Shown: positions 50,458 to 60,361, counted from the first letter of the stretch. The stretch: DNA of 64,000 nt from an uncultured Microbacteriaceae bacterium (GCA_947487835.1 CANKXX010000001.1:248001-312000), one strand, 5' to 3'. Translations and numbers: made by a program. The notes: generated by a model from the letters alone, not told the origin.

Positions 50458-50847
50458 TCAGCTCACGTGCGCGAGGGGCTCCTGAGTTGCTGCGGCGTCG
50501 AGGGCGGCGATGTAGCTCGTGATCGCGTCGCGGTTCTGAGTGAGGAAGTCGATCTTCTGCGTCATGCGGTCGCGCTCCTCGGCGAGCATGTCGCGTAGAC
50601 CGGGCTCGACGTTCCGCACGACGATCGCCTGCTGCTTGTCCAGGCACGGGAGGATGTCGACGATGATGCGCGACGGGATGCCGGAGTCGACCAGCCCGCG
50701 GATCTTGCCGACGCGCTCGACGAGGTACTCGTCGTAGTCCCGGTACCCGTTGGGTAGGCGGGTGGGCCGGATGAGTCCCTGCTCCTCGTAGTAGCGGAGC
50801 ATCCGGGGCGCGACGCCCGTCCGCTTGGCCAGCTCGCCTATTCTCAT
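50458..50847 (-). CDS. MerR-family regulator
   Basis: 129-residue MerR protein: N-terminal MRIGELAKRTGVAPRMLRYYEEQGL helix-turn-helix, the wing GYRDYDEYLVERV and a coiled-coil dimerisation helix (RDMLAEERDRMTQKIDFLTQNRD). The sensing end lacks metal-binding cysteine pairs (only one Cys, ILPCLDK), so it is more likely a small-molecule or stress sensor than a metal sensor. It sits between two promoters with the same CACATWAGTG core, both likely targets. Confidence 0.88.
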   Translation of the reverse strand: MRIGELAKRTGVAPRMLRYYEEQGLIRPTRLPNGYRDYDEYLVERVGKIRGLVDSGIPSRIIVDILPCLDKQQAIVVRNVEPGLRDMLAEERDRMTQKIDFLTQNRDAITSYIAALDAAATQEPLAHVS

Positions 50848-50865
50848 CCGTCCTCCATCTGCCAC

Positions 50866-50895
50866 TTGACCTTCACATTAGTGGTAACGTCGAGG
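50866..50895 (+). promoter_or_regulatory. MerR-type promoter region of the NAD(P)-binding gene
   Basis: TTGACC (50866-50871) is followed by the CACATTAGTG core (50874-50883) that matches the monooxygenase promoter. The -10 element at 18-19 bp distance (TCGAGG) is poor, as in activator-dependent MerR promoters. Confidence 0.45.
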
Positions 50896-50933
50896 ATGGG
50901 AAAGACCACCGCGAACGGAAGACAGGCATTCCC

Positions 50934-51674
50934 ATGAAGATCGGCATCATCGGCGCAGGCATGATCGGCACGATCCTTGCTCAGCGTCTCGCCACCGCCG
51001 GGCACGACGTCGCTATCGCGAACTCGCGCGGGCCCAAGACAATCGACCCCGCAGCCCTCGGCACTGGCGCCCGAGCGGTGGAGGCGGCGGACGTGACCAC
51101 CGGGGTGGACGTCGTGATTGTGTCGGTCCCCATTAGTCGCATCCCGGACATTGCGCCCCTCGTGCAGGCCGCACCGGTTTCGGCGATCGTCATCGACACC
51201 TCGAACTACTATCCGCTGCGCGATGGCCGCATCCAGGAGCTCGAGGACGGCCTGGTGGAGAGCCTGTGGGTGTCCGTGCATTACGGCCGGCCGGTGGTCA
51301 AGGCATGGAACGCGATCACCGCGCAGTCCTTCGCCGAGCATACGAGCGAGTCGGGTGACGGCGACCGGATCGCGATCCCCGTCGCCGGCGACGATGACGC
51401 GGCCAAAGCGACGGCCTCTTCACTTGTCGAGGCCACCGGCTTCGTGGCCTTCGACTCGGGACCCCTCGCAGAATCCTGGCGGCAGCAGCCGGGGACACCC
51501 GCGTACTGCACCGACCGGACGGCCGGCGAGCTGCCGGCCGCGTTGGCGAGGGCAGATGCAGCCCGGTCTCCTAAGCGCCGGGACCTCGCCATCGCCGCGG
51601 TCACCGAACGCGCCGAGGCCGAGGGCTCCGTCACCGCCGAGTACCTGGTGCGCCTGAACCGTGCCATTTATTAA
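50934..51674 (+). CDS. NAD(P)-binding protein of the F420-dependent NADP oxidoreductase family
   Basis: 246-residue Rossmann protein: KIGIIGAGMIGTILAQRLA at the N-terminus, NSRG phosphate-binding loop, VIVSVPISRIPDI, then VVIDTSNYYPLRDG and VKAWNAITAQSF. This pattern belongs to the NADPH-dependent F420 reductase-like group, many of which in actinobacteria lack F420 and serve as general oxidoreductases. It is divergent from the MerR gene and shares a MerR-type promoter core with the monooxygenase, hinting that it supports that oxidation. The last 4 nt overlap the convergent SGNH-like gene. Confidence 0.8.
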   Translation: MKIGIIGAGMIGTILAQRLATAGHDVAIANSRGPKTIDPAALGTGARAVEAADVTTGVDVVIVSVPISRIPDIAPLVQAAPVSAIVIDTSNYYPLRDGRIQELEDGLVESLWVSVHYGRPVVKAWNAITAQSFAEHTSESGDGDRIAIPVAGDDDAAKATASSLVEATGFVAFDSGPLAESWRQQPGTPAYCTDRTAGELPAALARADAARSPKRRDLAIAAVTERAEAEGSVTAEYLVRLNRAIY

Positions 51675-52561
51675 GCAGCGCACCGCCGACCCTGACCGGA
51701 CACGCACGGTGACCCCCGAGTCGCTCCTTCGGGAAGATCTGGACACGCTGACCGTCCGGCGTGCTTTCGCGCCGGCCCACCCGTCGCTTCTTCGGGCGGC
51801 GAATCCACTCGACCGGTGTCAGTGGCGATGAGTAGCTGCGCCCACGCGAGATACAGGCCGGAAAGTCCTGTGTCGCAGGGCTGCTCGAAGTCGATGACAT
51901 GCTCGCCACTGAAACTCACCGTTCGTACACCATGATGTCTGGCCGCGACCGTGCGGCTCGCGCGGTTGAGTTCGTCGGCATGCGAGGAGATGAAGCGGCG
52001 GATGACCGGGGGAATGCTCGAGTAGAACTGAAGCGGCGGGATCTCAGCGATCGTGATGCTCGCGGCACGCGGCAGCCGCGAGCGAAGTGCCGTCAGCATC
52101 TCGTCAAGCAACCGGGTCCAGGTCGCTACGGACATCAGGCCGATCGCCTCTCCGATCCCCACGATGATGAGTACCCGGTCCACGCCTGTGAGGAACGACT
52201 CCCGAGACGCGACCGCCAGTGCGGAACGCAAGGTGAACCGGGGGAAAGAAGCTGTGCACCACTCCACCCCCCGTTTGTCCAGGCGGCTCAACAATCGCGC
52301 GTAGTGAGCGGCGACCCCGAGTTGTTGGGAAACGGTGCCGTATCCGACCGCGGTAGCGTCACCGATGAACGCCACCCTGACGGGACTGTGACCGGGCACC
52401 GTCCCGCGTCCGGAGTCACGCGGTATCGGAACGTCTTCCAACCTGCGCATGCGGGCGACCACGAACCAGTGGGCCACGGGTCGGACCAACACGTGCGCGA
52501 CCCGTTCTGCCGCGACCGCGCGCACCTGACCCGACGCCCACGAGAAGGTTTTACCGCCCAA
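51671..52561 (-). CDS. SGNH/GDSL-hydrolase-like protein lacking the catalytic residues
   Basis: 296-residue protein (TTG start at 52561, start uncertain) with the SGNH fold: block I reads VAFIGDATAVGYG where active enzymes have GDS, and the C-terminal block reads EQPCDTGLSGLYLAWAQ where active enzymes have a D-x-x-H pattern. The nucleophilic serine is replaced by Ala and the catalytic His is not visible, so it is probably not an esterase. Other fold elements (VLIIVGIGEAIGL, ITIAEIPPLQ) are present. It begins inside the end of the antibiotic-monooxygenase-like gene, so the two are coupled. Confidence 0.7.
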   Translation of the reverse strand: MGGKTFSWASGQVRAVAAERVAHVLVRPVAHWFVVARMRRLEDVPIPRDSGRGTVPGHSPVRVAFIGDATAVGYGTVSQQLGVAAHYARLLSRLDKRGVEWCTASFPRFTLRSALAVASRESFLTGVDRVLIIVGIGEAIGLMSVATWTRLLDEMLTALRSRLPRAASITIAEIPPLQFYSSIPPVIRRFISSHADELNRASRTVAARHHGVRTVSFSGEHVIDFEQPCDTGLSGLYLAWAQLLIATDTGRVDSPPEEATGGPARKHAGRSACPDLPEGATRGSPCVSGQGRRCAA

Positions 52562-52871
52562 CAGGACGGAACACCTTCAGGTCCTCGGCAAGGAACGGTT
52601 CCGCGGCGGCGAAGAAGTCCTTCACGTGCTGCAGCTCGTTGTGGAAGTCCAGAGCCGCGATGCTTGTCCATTCCTCGTAGAGCACGAATGTGCGCGGCGA
52701 ACCCGAGTCACTGAAGACCCGGTACTCCAGGCAGCCGGCGTCACGGCGGCTCACGGCTTGAAGATCGTTCAGGAGCCGCGCCAACTCGTGTTCGAAGCCG
52801 GGCTTGGCTTCGAACACGGGGATGAGGCGGACGGTGGTGCTGCTCGGAGCACCGGGTGTGGCATCGGTCAT
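52551..52871 (-). CDS. Antibiotic biosynthesis monooxygenase-like (ABM/YgiN) protein
   Basis: 106-residue ferredoxin-fold protein: TTVRLIPVFEAKPGFEHELARL, RDAGCLEYRVFSDSG, TFVLYEEWTSIAALDFHNEL, the pattern of the ABM family of small cofactor-free oxygenases and quinone-reacting proteins. ATG 52871. It lies 89 nt after the levoglucosan dehydrogenase-like gene, with a hairpin between, and overlaps the SGNH-like gene by 11 nt. Confidence 0.82.
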   Translation of the reverse strand: MTDATPGAPSSTTVRLIPVFEAKPGFEHELARLLNDLQAVSRRDAGCLEYRVFSDSGSPRTFVLYEEWTSIAALDFHNELQHVKDFFAAAEPFLAEDLKVFRPVGR

Positions 52872-52910
52872 CAGGTTCACTTCTCGTAGGTATCGCAATG
52901 GACGGCGGCG

Positions 52911-52949
52911 CGGCAGATGCACCGCTTCGGTGGAGCAGTGCATCTGCCG
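52911..52949 (-). terminator. Hairpin after the lgdA-like gene
   Basis: CGGCAGATGCAC and GTGCATCTGCCG form a perfect 12-bp stem with a 15-base loop that can pair three more bases. It ends the main sugar operon or reduces read-through into the ABM gene. Confidence 0.55.
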
Positions 52950-52960
52950 GCCGTGCTGAG

Positions 52961-54133
52961 TCAGGAGTCGATCGTCGGCACGTCCACCCAGGCGCCGGTC
53001 TCGGCGGAGTCGATGATGGCGTCATCGATCAGCGCCGTCTGGTAGCCGTCCGCGAAGTTCGGGCTCACGCTGCCGCCCTCGGCGATCGCCTTGAAGAAGT
53101 CGTACGCCTCGATGATCTTCGTCTCGCCGTATCCGATGCCCAGCGCGGGGATGGGCCAGAGTCCCTCGCCGTACGGGGTGGCGGGGCCGGTGTACACCGT
53201 GCGGAAGCCGCTCCGGTCCGCCTGGTCGCCGGCGAAGGCGACCTGCAGCTCGTCGCGGCGCTCGTAGTTGAAGAGGATGCTGCCCTCGGTGCCGTGGATC
53301 TCGAAGGTGAGGAAGTTGTTCCGGCCGTGCGCGTTGCGGGTCGCCTCGATGGACCCGATCGCGCCGTTCGCGAACTTGATCATGGTCAGCACCTCGTCGT
53401 CGACGTCGACCGCGCCGCGCGGGCCCTCTCCCCCGGAGACGGTGCCGAGCTTGTCGGCGCCGCCGGACTGCAGCGGGCGCTCGGGGATCCAGGTGGACAT
53501 GATCGAGTTGACCGAGCCGAACTCGCCGACGAGGTAGCGCGCCATGTCGATGACGTGGGTCCCGATGTCGCCCAGGGCGCCGGATCCCGCGATCGACTTC
53601 TGGAAGCGCCACGAGAGCGGCGAGTTGGGGTCGGCGCTCCAGTCCTGGAGGTAGGTGCCGCGGAAGCTGATCACCCGGCCGATGGCGCCTTCATCGATGT
53701 ACTTCTTAGCGAGGGCGACGGCCGGCGTGCGGCGGTAGTTGAACGCGACCATGTGGACGAGGTCCCTGTTCTTGACCGCGTCGTACATCCGCTTGGACTC
53801 CTCGCCGGTCCGGGCCAGGGGCTTCTCGCAGATGATGTGCTTGCCGGCCTCGGCGGCCGCGATCGCGATCTCCGCGTGCAGGTGGTTCGGCGTGGCGATG
53901 TCGACGATGTGGATGTCCGGGTCGTCGATGATGCTGCGCCAGTCCGAGGTGGAGTTCTCGAAGCCGAAGCGGCGGGCGGCCTGGTCGGCGAGGTCGTCGG
54001 TCGCCTCCGCGATCACCTTGCGCACCGGCATGGCGGGGGCCGGCCAGAAGAACATGGGCATCGCGGCGTACGCGAGCGAGTGGGCCTTGCCCATGAAGCC
54101 GCCTCCGATGAGGCCTACGTTGAGATTCTGCAT
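52961..54133 (-). CDS. lgdA: Levoglucosan dehydrogenase-like Gfo/Idh/MocA oxidoreductase
   Basis: 390-residue NAD-dependent sugar dehydrogenase. Rossmann motif GLIGGGFMGKAHS (residues 7-19), EKP catalytic motif with Lys104 (CEKPLAR) and the SGALGDIGTHVIDMARYLV helix with the catalytic Asp/His. From memory the opening (MQNLNVGLIGG, SLAYAAMPMFFWPAPA, RRFGFENSTSDWRSIIDD) is almost the same as the crystallised Pseudarthrobacter phenanthrenivorans levoglucosan dehydrogenase, which oxidises C3 of the anhydrosugar. Located in an operon with a TIM-barrel isomerase and a second Gfo/Idh/MocA protein, the set known for 3-keto-levoglucosan breakdown. Confidence 0.75.
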   Translation of the reverse strand: MQNLNVGLIGGGFMGKAHSLAYAAMPMFFWPAPAMPVRKVIAEATDDLADQAARRFGFENSTSDWRSIIDDPDIHIVDIATPNHLHAEIAIAAAEAGKHIICEKPLARTGEESKRMYDAVKNRDLVHMVAFNYRRTPAVALAKKYIDEGAIGRVISFRGTYLQDWSADPNSPLSWRFQKSIAGSGALGDIGTHVIDMARYLVGEFGSVNSIMSTWIPERPLQSGGADKLGTVSGGEGPRGAVDVDDEVLTMIKFANGAIGSIEATRNAHGRNNFLTFEIHGTEGSILFNYERRDELQVAFAGDQADRSGFRTVYTGPATPYGEGLWPIPALGIGYGETKIIEAYDFFKAIAEGGSVSPNFADGYQTALIDDAIIDSAETGAWVDVPTIDS

Positions 54134-54151
54134 GTGCGTGTTCCTTTTCGG

Positions 54152-54982
54152 TTAGACGCCGGAGTCGGCGAGGAGCTTGTCGAGGTACTTCTTGCTGATT
54201 TCTGCCGCGGCGCGGGGATCGCCGGCGTAGTCGTCTAGTTCGACCATCAGCCAGCTGTCGTATCCGCTCTCCTTGATGGCGCGGAGGATGTCGGGGAAGT
54301 CGAGGTCGCCTTCACCGAGCGGGAGGAACTGGAACGGGTCGGCGCGGAAGTCTTTGAGGTGGACGTGGCGGATGCGGTCCGGGTACCGGCGGATCGCAGC
54401 GGCGGGGTCGCCGCCGCCGGCGGCCAGGTGCGCCGTGTCCGGGCAGAAGCCGATGCGCGTGCACTCCATCAGGCGATCGAGCTCGCTCGGGTTCTCCACG
54501 ATGGTGGACAGGTGCGGGTGGTAGCTCGCGGTCAGGCCGAAGCTCTCGGCGATGTCCGTGACCTGATCCAGGGCGCGACCGAGCAGCGCGTAGTCCTCGT
54601 CGCTCGTCCCCGCGGCGCGACGCGCGCCGCCGCCCACGACCAGCCGCTCGGCGCCGAAGGTCGCGGCGAGCTCTGCGGCACGGTTGATGCGGTACAGCTC
54701 CTCGGGGAGGACGTCGGCGAAGATGAAGTTCGCCCCCGAGTACACGGACACGAGCTTCACGCCCGTCTCCGCCAGCAGCCCGCGCAGCTCGTCCGGGCGG
54801 TCCGCGAACTCCACGAGGTTGCCGTCGAACATCTCCGTGCCGGTGTAGCCGACGGACGCGATGTCGCGCACCGCTGCCTCCATGGACCCGTTCGTCCGGT
54901 AGTAGAGGTCCTTGATGCTCGTGACCCCCGTGGCGTCGCCGACGACGCCACCCCAGGTGATGGTGTGATAACCGAGTTGCAT
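54152..54982 (-). CDS. Sugar phosphate isomerase/epimerase-type TIM-barrel protein
   Basis: 276-residue xylose-isomerase-like (AP endonuclease 2 type) barrel. Metal ligands of the fold can be recognised: the histidine in SYHPHLSTIVE, the aspartate and histidine in CPDTAHLA, HVHLKDFR and the final glutamate in WLMVELDDY. In levoglucosan-type pathways such proteins remove or add water on the 3-keto sugar. The ATG at 54982 is 2 nt after the stop of the second Gfo/Idh/MocA gene and 18 nt before the lgdA-like gene. Inosose isomerase/dehydratase activity is the alternative. Confidence 0.8.
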   Translation of the reverse strand: MQLGYHTITWGGVVGDATGVTSIKDLYYRTNGSMEAAVRDIASVGYTGTEMFDGNLVEFADRPDELRGLLAETGVKLVSVYSGANFIFADVLPEELYRINRAAELAATFGAERLVVGGGARRAAGTSDEDYALLGRALDQVTDIAESFGLTASYHPHLSTIVENPSELDRLMECTRIGFCPDTAHLAAGGGDPAAAIRRYPDRIRHVHLKDFRADPFQFLPLGEGDLDFPDILRAIKESGYDSWLMVELDDYAGDPRAAAEISKKYLDKLLADSGV

Positions 54983-54984
54983 TG

Positions 54985-56172
54985 CTATTCCCTTTCCGAA
55001 ATCGGCGCGGTCTCGCCGCCGCCGGTGGTTGGTGAGGTCGGGTCGACGTCCCGCACGTCGACCCAGCGGCCGGAGGCCGCGGACTCGAGGACGGCCTCGG
55101 TGATGAGCGCCGCCCGGAGGCCGTCCCGGAAGTCGGGCAGCCCGTCCGGCGCCGCGCCCCGCACGGCGGCGTAGACGTCGGCCACGAACGAGGTGAAGCT
55201 GTCCTGGTAGCCCTGCGGGTGACCGGCCGGCAGCGAGGCGTATCGCCTGCCCGCCTCCGTCGACAGGCTGTCCGAGCCGCTGGCGATGATCCTGCTTCCG
55301 GTGTTGCGGCCGACCCGGAGGCTGCCGGGTTCCTCCTGATCGAACGAGAATGAGGCGTCCGGGCCGTCGAACGAGAACCAGAGCCTGTTCTTCCGGCCAG
55401 GGCTGACCTGACTCACGATCAGGGAGCCGATCCCCCCCTGGTCGGTCTCGAACAGGACCGTCGCGCCGTCCTCCGTGCCGACGGTCGCGGCGGTCCCCAC
55501 TTCGTCGCGGCTCGTCTGCGGGGGTTCTGGCCGCTCCGGGAAGGCCCGTGCCGTCTGCGCCACCAGCCGTTCGATCCGGTGTCCCGTGACGAATTCCATC
55601 AGGTCGCACCAGTGCACCCCGATGTCGCCGAACGCCCGGGAGCCGCCGCCGAGGGCAGGATCCACCCGCCAGTTGGTTGCGCGGGGGTCCGCCAGCCAGT
55701 CCTGGAGGTATGAACCGTGCAGCAACCAGAGGGGGCCCGCCTCGCCGGCCGCCAGCCGTGCCCGGGCCTCACGCACCGCCGGGTAGAAGCGGTAGACGAA
55801 CGGCACGGCGTGCACGACTCCCGCACGTTCCGCTTCCGCGTGCAGCCGAGCCGCGTCCTCCGGGCTGGTCGCCAGCGGTTTCTCGCAGATGACGGCCTTG
55901 CCGGCCGCTATCGCGAGGCCCGCCAGCTCCGCGTGTGTCGCGTTCGGGGTGCAGATGTGCACCACGTCCACGTCGTCCGACTCGATCAGCGCCTTCGGCG
56001 ATTCCGCGGCCGCGGCCCCGCCCAGCCGGGCCAGCGCCTGTTCCGCCGACGCCTGGCTGCGACCTGCCACCCGCGTGACCGTTCCCCCCGCCGCCCGGAC
56101 AGCAGCCGCATGGACGGAGCCCATGAAGCCGGTGCCGATGATTCCCGAGCGCAGCGCGGGCGAGACCGGCAT
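54985..56172 (-). CDS. Gfo/Idh/MocA-family oxidoreductase (second)
   Basis: 395-residue dehydrogenase with GIIGTGFMGSVHAAAVRAAGG, the EKP motif CEKPLATSPED and AFGDIGVHWCDLMEFVTG. About one third identical to the lgdA-like protein by eye. In the proposed 3-keto-sugar scheme it would reduce the 3-keto-glucose product back to glucose (LgdC role). The start region overlaps the permease stop (TGATG at 56174-56170). Confidence 0.8.
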   Translation of the reverse strand: MPVSPALRSGIIGTGFMGSVHAAAVRAAGGTVTRVAGRSQASAEQALARLGGAAAAESPKALIESDDVDVVHICTPNATHAELAGLAIAAGKAVICEKPLATSPEDAARLHAEAERAGVVHAVPFVYRFYPAVREARARLAAGEAGPLWLLHGSYLQDWLADPRATNWRVDPALGGGSRAFGDIGVHWCDLMEFVTGHRIERLVAQTARAFPERPEPPQTSRDEVGTAATVGTEDGATVLFETDQGGIGSLIVSQVSPGRKNRLWFSFDGPDASFSFDQEEPGSLRVGRNTGSRIIASGSDSLSTEAGRRYASLPAGHPQGYQDSFTSFVADVYAAVRGAAPDGLPDFRDGLRAALITEAVLESAASGRWVDVRDVDPTSPTTGGGETAPISERE

Positions 56173-57161
56173 CACTTCTTTCGCGCGAGCGCGACGGCGA
56201 GGATGATGATCGCTCCGCGCACGACCTGCTGCTGGCTGCTGTCCAGGCCGGCGAGGATCAGACCGTTGTTGATCAGACCGATGAGAAGCGCGCCGAACAG
56301 GGTTCCCACGACCGAGCCGGCCCCGCCGAAGAGGCTGGTGCCGCCGAGGATCACGGCCGCGATGGCGGAGAGCTCGTCACCGGCGCCCCACTGGAACCGG
56401 CCGGACTCGAGTCGCCCGGCGTACAGCATGCCGGCGACGCTCGCGACCACACCGGAGATCAGCAGGACCTGGAACTTGATGCGCTTGGTGTTGATGCCGG
56501 TGAAGTCCGCTGCGGTGCGGTTGCCGCCGGTGGCCAGCACCTGGCGACCGAACTTGGTGCGGGAGAGCACGACGGCGCCGATCGCCACGAAGATGGCACT
56601 CCACACCAGCAGGCCCGGAACGGGGCCGATGTTGCCCGATCCGAAGATCGTGTTGAAGGTGTCGTTCAGGATCGGCTGGGGAGCGGACGCGGTGATCCAC
56701 TGCGCCACGCCGACGGCGATCCCGAGCATGCCGAGGGTGACCAGGAACGACGGAATGCCCAGGAGGCTGACGAGGGCGCCGTTGAGGGATCCGACGACCA
56801 GGCCGACCGCGAGGCCCGCAAGGATGCCAGGGACGATGCCCCACTGGGAGAGCGCCATGGCGGTGCAGACGCTGGACAGGCCGGCCGTCGACCCCACGCT
56901 GAGGTCGATCTCGGCGCAGGCGATGACGTACGTCATTCCGACGGCGATCACGGTGATGGTCGCCGTCTGCCGGAAGATGTTCAGGAGGTTGTTGGGCGAC
57001 AGGAAGCCCTGGTCGCGCAGGAGGACTGCGAAGAAGGCGAAGACGACGACGAATCCGATGTAGATGACGTACCGGCGCCAGTCCAGCTCGCCGAACCTGC
57101 CCCTGACCGCGGCCAGGCCGCCCGGCTCGGGCGCGGTGGTGGAAATGGTCCTGTTGTTCAT
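56172..57161 (-). CDS. RbsC-type sugar ABC permease
   Basis: 329-residue permease of the ribose/monosaccharide (CUT2) type with about ten helices; VNPNNLLNIFRQ-like N-terminus (LSPNNLLNIFRQTATI), CAEIDLSVGSTAGLSSV and the GGTSLFGGAGSVVGTLFGALL block are diagnostic. Between the ATPase gene (2 nt gap) and the Gfo/Idh/MocA gene. Confidence 0.9.
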   Translation of the reverse strand: MNNRTISTTAPEPGGLAAVRGRFGELDWRRYVIYIGFVVVFAFFAVLLRDQGFLSPNNLLNIFRQTATITVIAVGMTYVIACAEIDLSVGSTAGLSSVCTAMALSQWGIVPGILAGLAVGLVVGSLNGALVSLLGIPSFLVTLGMLGIAVGVAQWITASAPQPILNDTFNTIFGSGNIGPVPGLLVWSAIFVAIGAVVLSRTKFGRQVLATGGNRTAADFTGINTKRIKFQVLLISGVVASVAGMLYAGRLESGRFQWGAGDELSAIAAVILGGTSLFGGAGSVVGTLFGALLIGLINNGLILAGLDSSQQQVVRGAIIILAVALARKK

Positions 57162-57163
57162 GA

Positions 57164-58672
<1,509 letters not shown>

Positions 58673-58693
58673 GATGAGTCCCTTGTCGGTGGC

Positions 58694-58719
58694 CGGGGCA
58701 GGCCCTGCGGCCTGCCCCG
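58694..58719 (-). promoter_or_regulatory. Perfect 11-bp hairpin between binding-protein and ATPase genes
   Basis: CGGGGCAGGCC-CTGC-GGCCTGCCCCG, directly after the stop of the binding-protein gene. Such hairpins raise the level of binding protein over the membrane components by protecting the upstream mRNA. Confidence 0.7.
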
Positions 58720-58724
58720 ATCCG

Positions 58725-59879
58725 CTACTTCGTGAAGGAGTCCTTAACGTCCTGGGGAGCGTCCTCGTGGTAGACCTGCTCCCACGCTTCGAGGACGTTG
58801 TCGTGCTCGACCGGCACGGCGCTCAGCGCGACGTACGGCGGCGGGGTCTTGCCCAGCAGCGCCTGAGCGGCGAGCCGTGCTTCCGTGACACCCTGGTCGA
58901 ACGGCACCTGCGCACCGAGGCCGACGATGAGCTGGTTCTTTGCCAGAGCGATCGCCACGTTCTTGCCCAGGTCCTCGGTCGCGATCTTCAGATCGGTCCG
59001 TCCGGAAGCGCGCGCCGCGGCCATGACGCCCTCGGCGGGAACGTCCCAGACGGCCCAGATCCCGGAGAGGTCGGCGTACTTGCTCAGCATGGCGTTGGCC
59101 GCGCCCTGCGCGTCTCCGGCGAAGTCGGGGCCCGCGATGCCCTTCTCCTCGACGATCTCGATGTCCGGGTACTCGGACTCGATGGTCTCCTTGAAGCCCT
59201 GGTACCGCTGCTTGGTGACGAAGAAGTCGGCCTCGTGGAAGATCATGCCGATCTTCCCCTTGCCGCCGAGCGCCTTCGCCATCAGGTGGGCGGAGACGAC
59301 GCCGTTGCCGAAGTTGTCGGCCGAGACGACGGACACGTAGTCCTGGCCGGCGGTGAGTCCCTGGGGGACGTTGTCCATGAAGACGAGCTTCGCGCCCGCC
59401 GCGGCCGCCTTCTTGTACGCCGACGCGGTGGCCACCGGGTCGGTGGGGATCGAGACGATGATGTCGGGATCGCGGGTCATCACGGTCTCGAGGTCCGAGA
59501 CCTGCTTGTCGGGCTTGAAGTTGGCGTCCGTCGTGGCGACGACCTCGACGCCGAGGCGCTCGAACTCGCTCTTCAGGCCCTCGAGCTGGGCGTTGGCCCA
59601 GTCATTGCCGCCGTAGTGCATGACGATGGCGGCGGTGGCGCCCATCGCCTTGACCTGGGCGACCTCGTCGTCGGTGAGCTCGGAGACCGAGGCGGGAGAC
59701 GGCTCCTCGCCGCCCGGTCCCTTGCTGAGGACTTGGCCCTTGATCTTGGCCAGGGCCTCGTCAGCGCTGGCCGACACGCCGGAGTCCTGGGTCGTGCTGG
59801 TGCCGGCGGCCGAGCTGCAGCCGGCGGTGGCGAGGGCGAGGGCCGCTGCCGCGGCGAGAAGGGTTGTCCTTCGCATCAT
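58725..59879 (-). CDS. RbsB-type sugar-binding lipoprotein
   Basis: 384-residue periplasmic-binding-protein family 1 member. Signal peptide with lipobox ATAGC (Cys at about residue 21), then a Ser/Thr-rich linker, and the ribose-type bilobed domain (IVMHYGGNDWANAQLEGLKSEF, IIVSIPTDPVATASAYKKA, IGMIFHEADFFVTKQRYQGF). It has an N-terminal region somewhat longer than RbsB. First gene of the operon, about 380 nt downstream of the LacI operators. Confidence 0.9.
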   Translation of the reverse strand: MMRRTTLLAAAAALALATAGCSSAAGTSTTQDSGVSASADEALAKIKGQVLSKGPGGEEPSPASVSELTDDEVAQVKAMGATAAIVMHYGGNDWANAQLEGLKSEFERLGVEVVATTDANFKPDKQVSDLETVMTRDPDIIVSIPTDPVATASAYKKAAAAGAKLVFMDNVPQGLTAGQDYVSVVSADNFGNGVVSAHLMAKALGGKGKIGMIFHEADFFVTKQRYQGFKETIESEYPDIEIVEEKGIAGPDFAGDAQGAANAMLSKYADLSGIWAVWDVPAEGVMAAARASGRTDLKIATEDLGKNVAIALAKNQLIVGLGAQVPFDQGVTEARLAAQALLGKTPPPYVALSAVPVEHDNVLEAWEQVYHEDAPQDVKDSFTK

Positions 59880-60243
59880 GATGGATCTCCAGTCGTGATT
59901 GGGAACGTGGGCGTTGAGCCCGCAGGGTTCGTCAGCGTCGTTCGGCGCGCGGCGGAACGACGAAGGGGGTGAGTGATGAGCTCTTCCCCGGCGATCGCCG
60001 GAGAAGCGGGAACGGTGACAGGACGAGGTCGTCTAGGGCCGAGACCGGGCATGGTGCTGAGCGGCCACGGCGCGGGACCGCGATGGCCTGCGCGATGGCA
60101 TCGAGACGACGGGACGAGCGGGGTGGTCCCGCCGGCCCTCCTGGGTTCGGTGAACCGTTACGTCGGAGCGAAGCAGAAGGGTACGGGCGCGAACTTCTCT
60201 GTGCACGTGAGCCTCTTTCCTCGCCCTTGAGTTGCTTCCTACT
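59880..60243 (-). promoter_or_regulatory. Long untranslated leader of the sugar operon
   Basis: No convincing gene was seen here. If transcription starts just downstream of the -10 box at 60276-60271, the mRNA has a leader of about 385 nt before the binding-protein ATG, which is unusual and could hold a regulatory RNA element or an extra promoter. No clear riboswitch fold was recognised by eye. Confidence 0.35.
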
Positions 60244-60299
60244 TTCCGTGACCGGTCACGGAATTCACTCATCGTGACCGGTCACGGAGACCGTGTCAA
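60244..60299 (-). promoter_or_regulatory. Two LacI-type operators and promoter of the sugar operon
   Basis: Operator 1 (60244-60263) is a 20-bp perfect palindrome with half TTCCGTGACC; operator 2 (60273-60286) is CGTGACCGGTCACG. Centres are 26 bp apart. On the minus strand TTGACA (60299-60294), 17 bp, CACGAT (60276-60271): operator 2 covers the spacer and -10, operator 1 lies just downstream. Confidence 0.8.
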
Positions 60300-60361
60300 G
60301 TCACACCCGGGGAAATGCGGCGTGAGGGGAAGGCCGGGGGAAGAAAAGGGGGGAAAGCGGC

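Noticed and set aside
59973-60277. Short frames in the leader of the LacI-controlled operon
   Set aside because: Composition is random-like on both strands, and the region lies between a promoter and the first operon gene.
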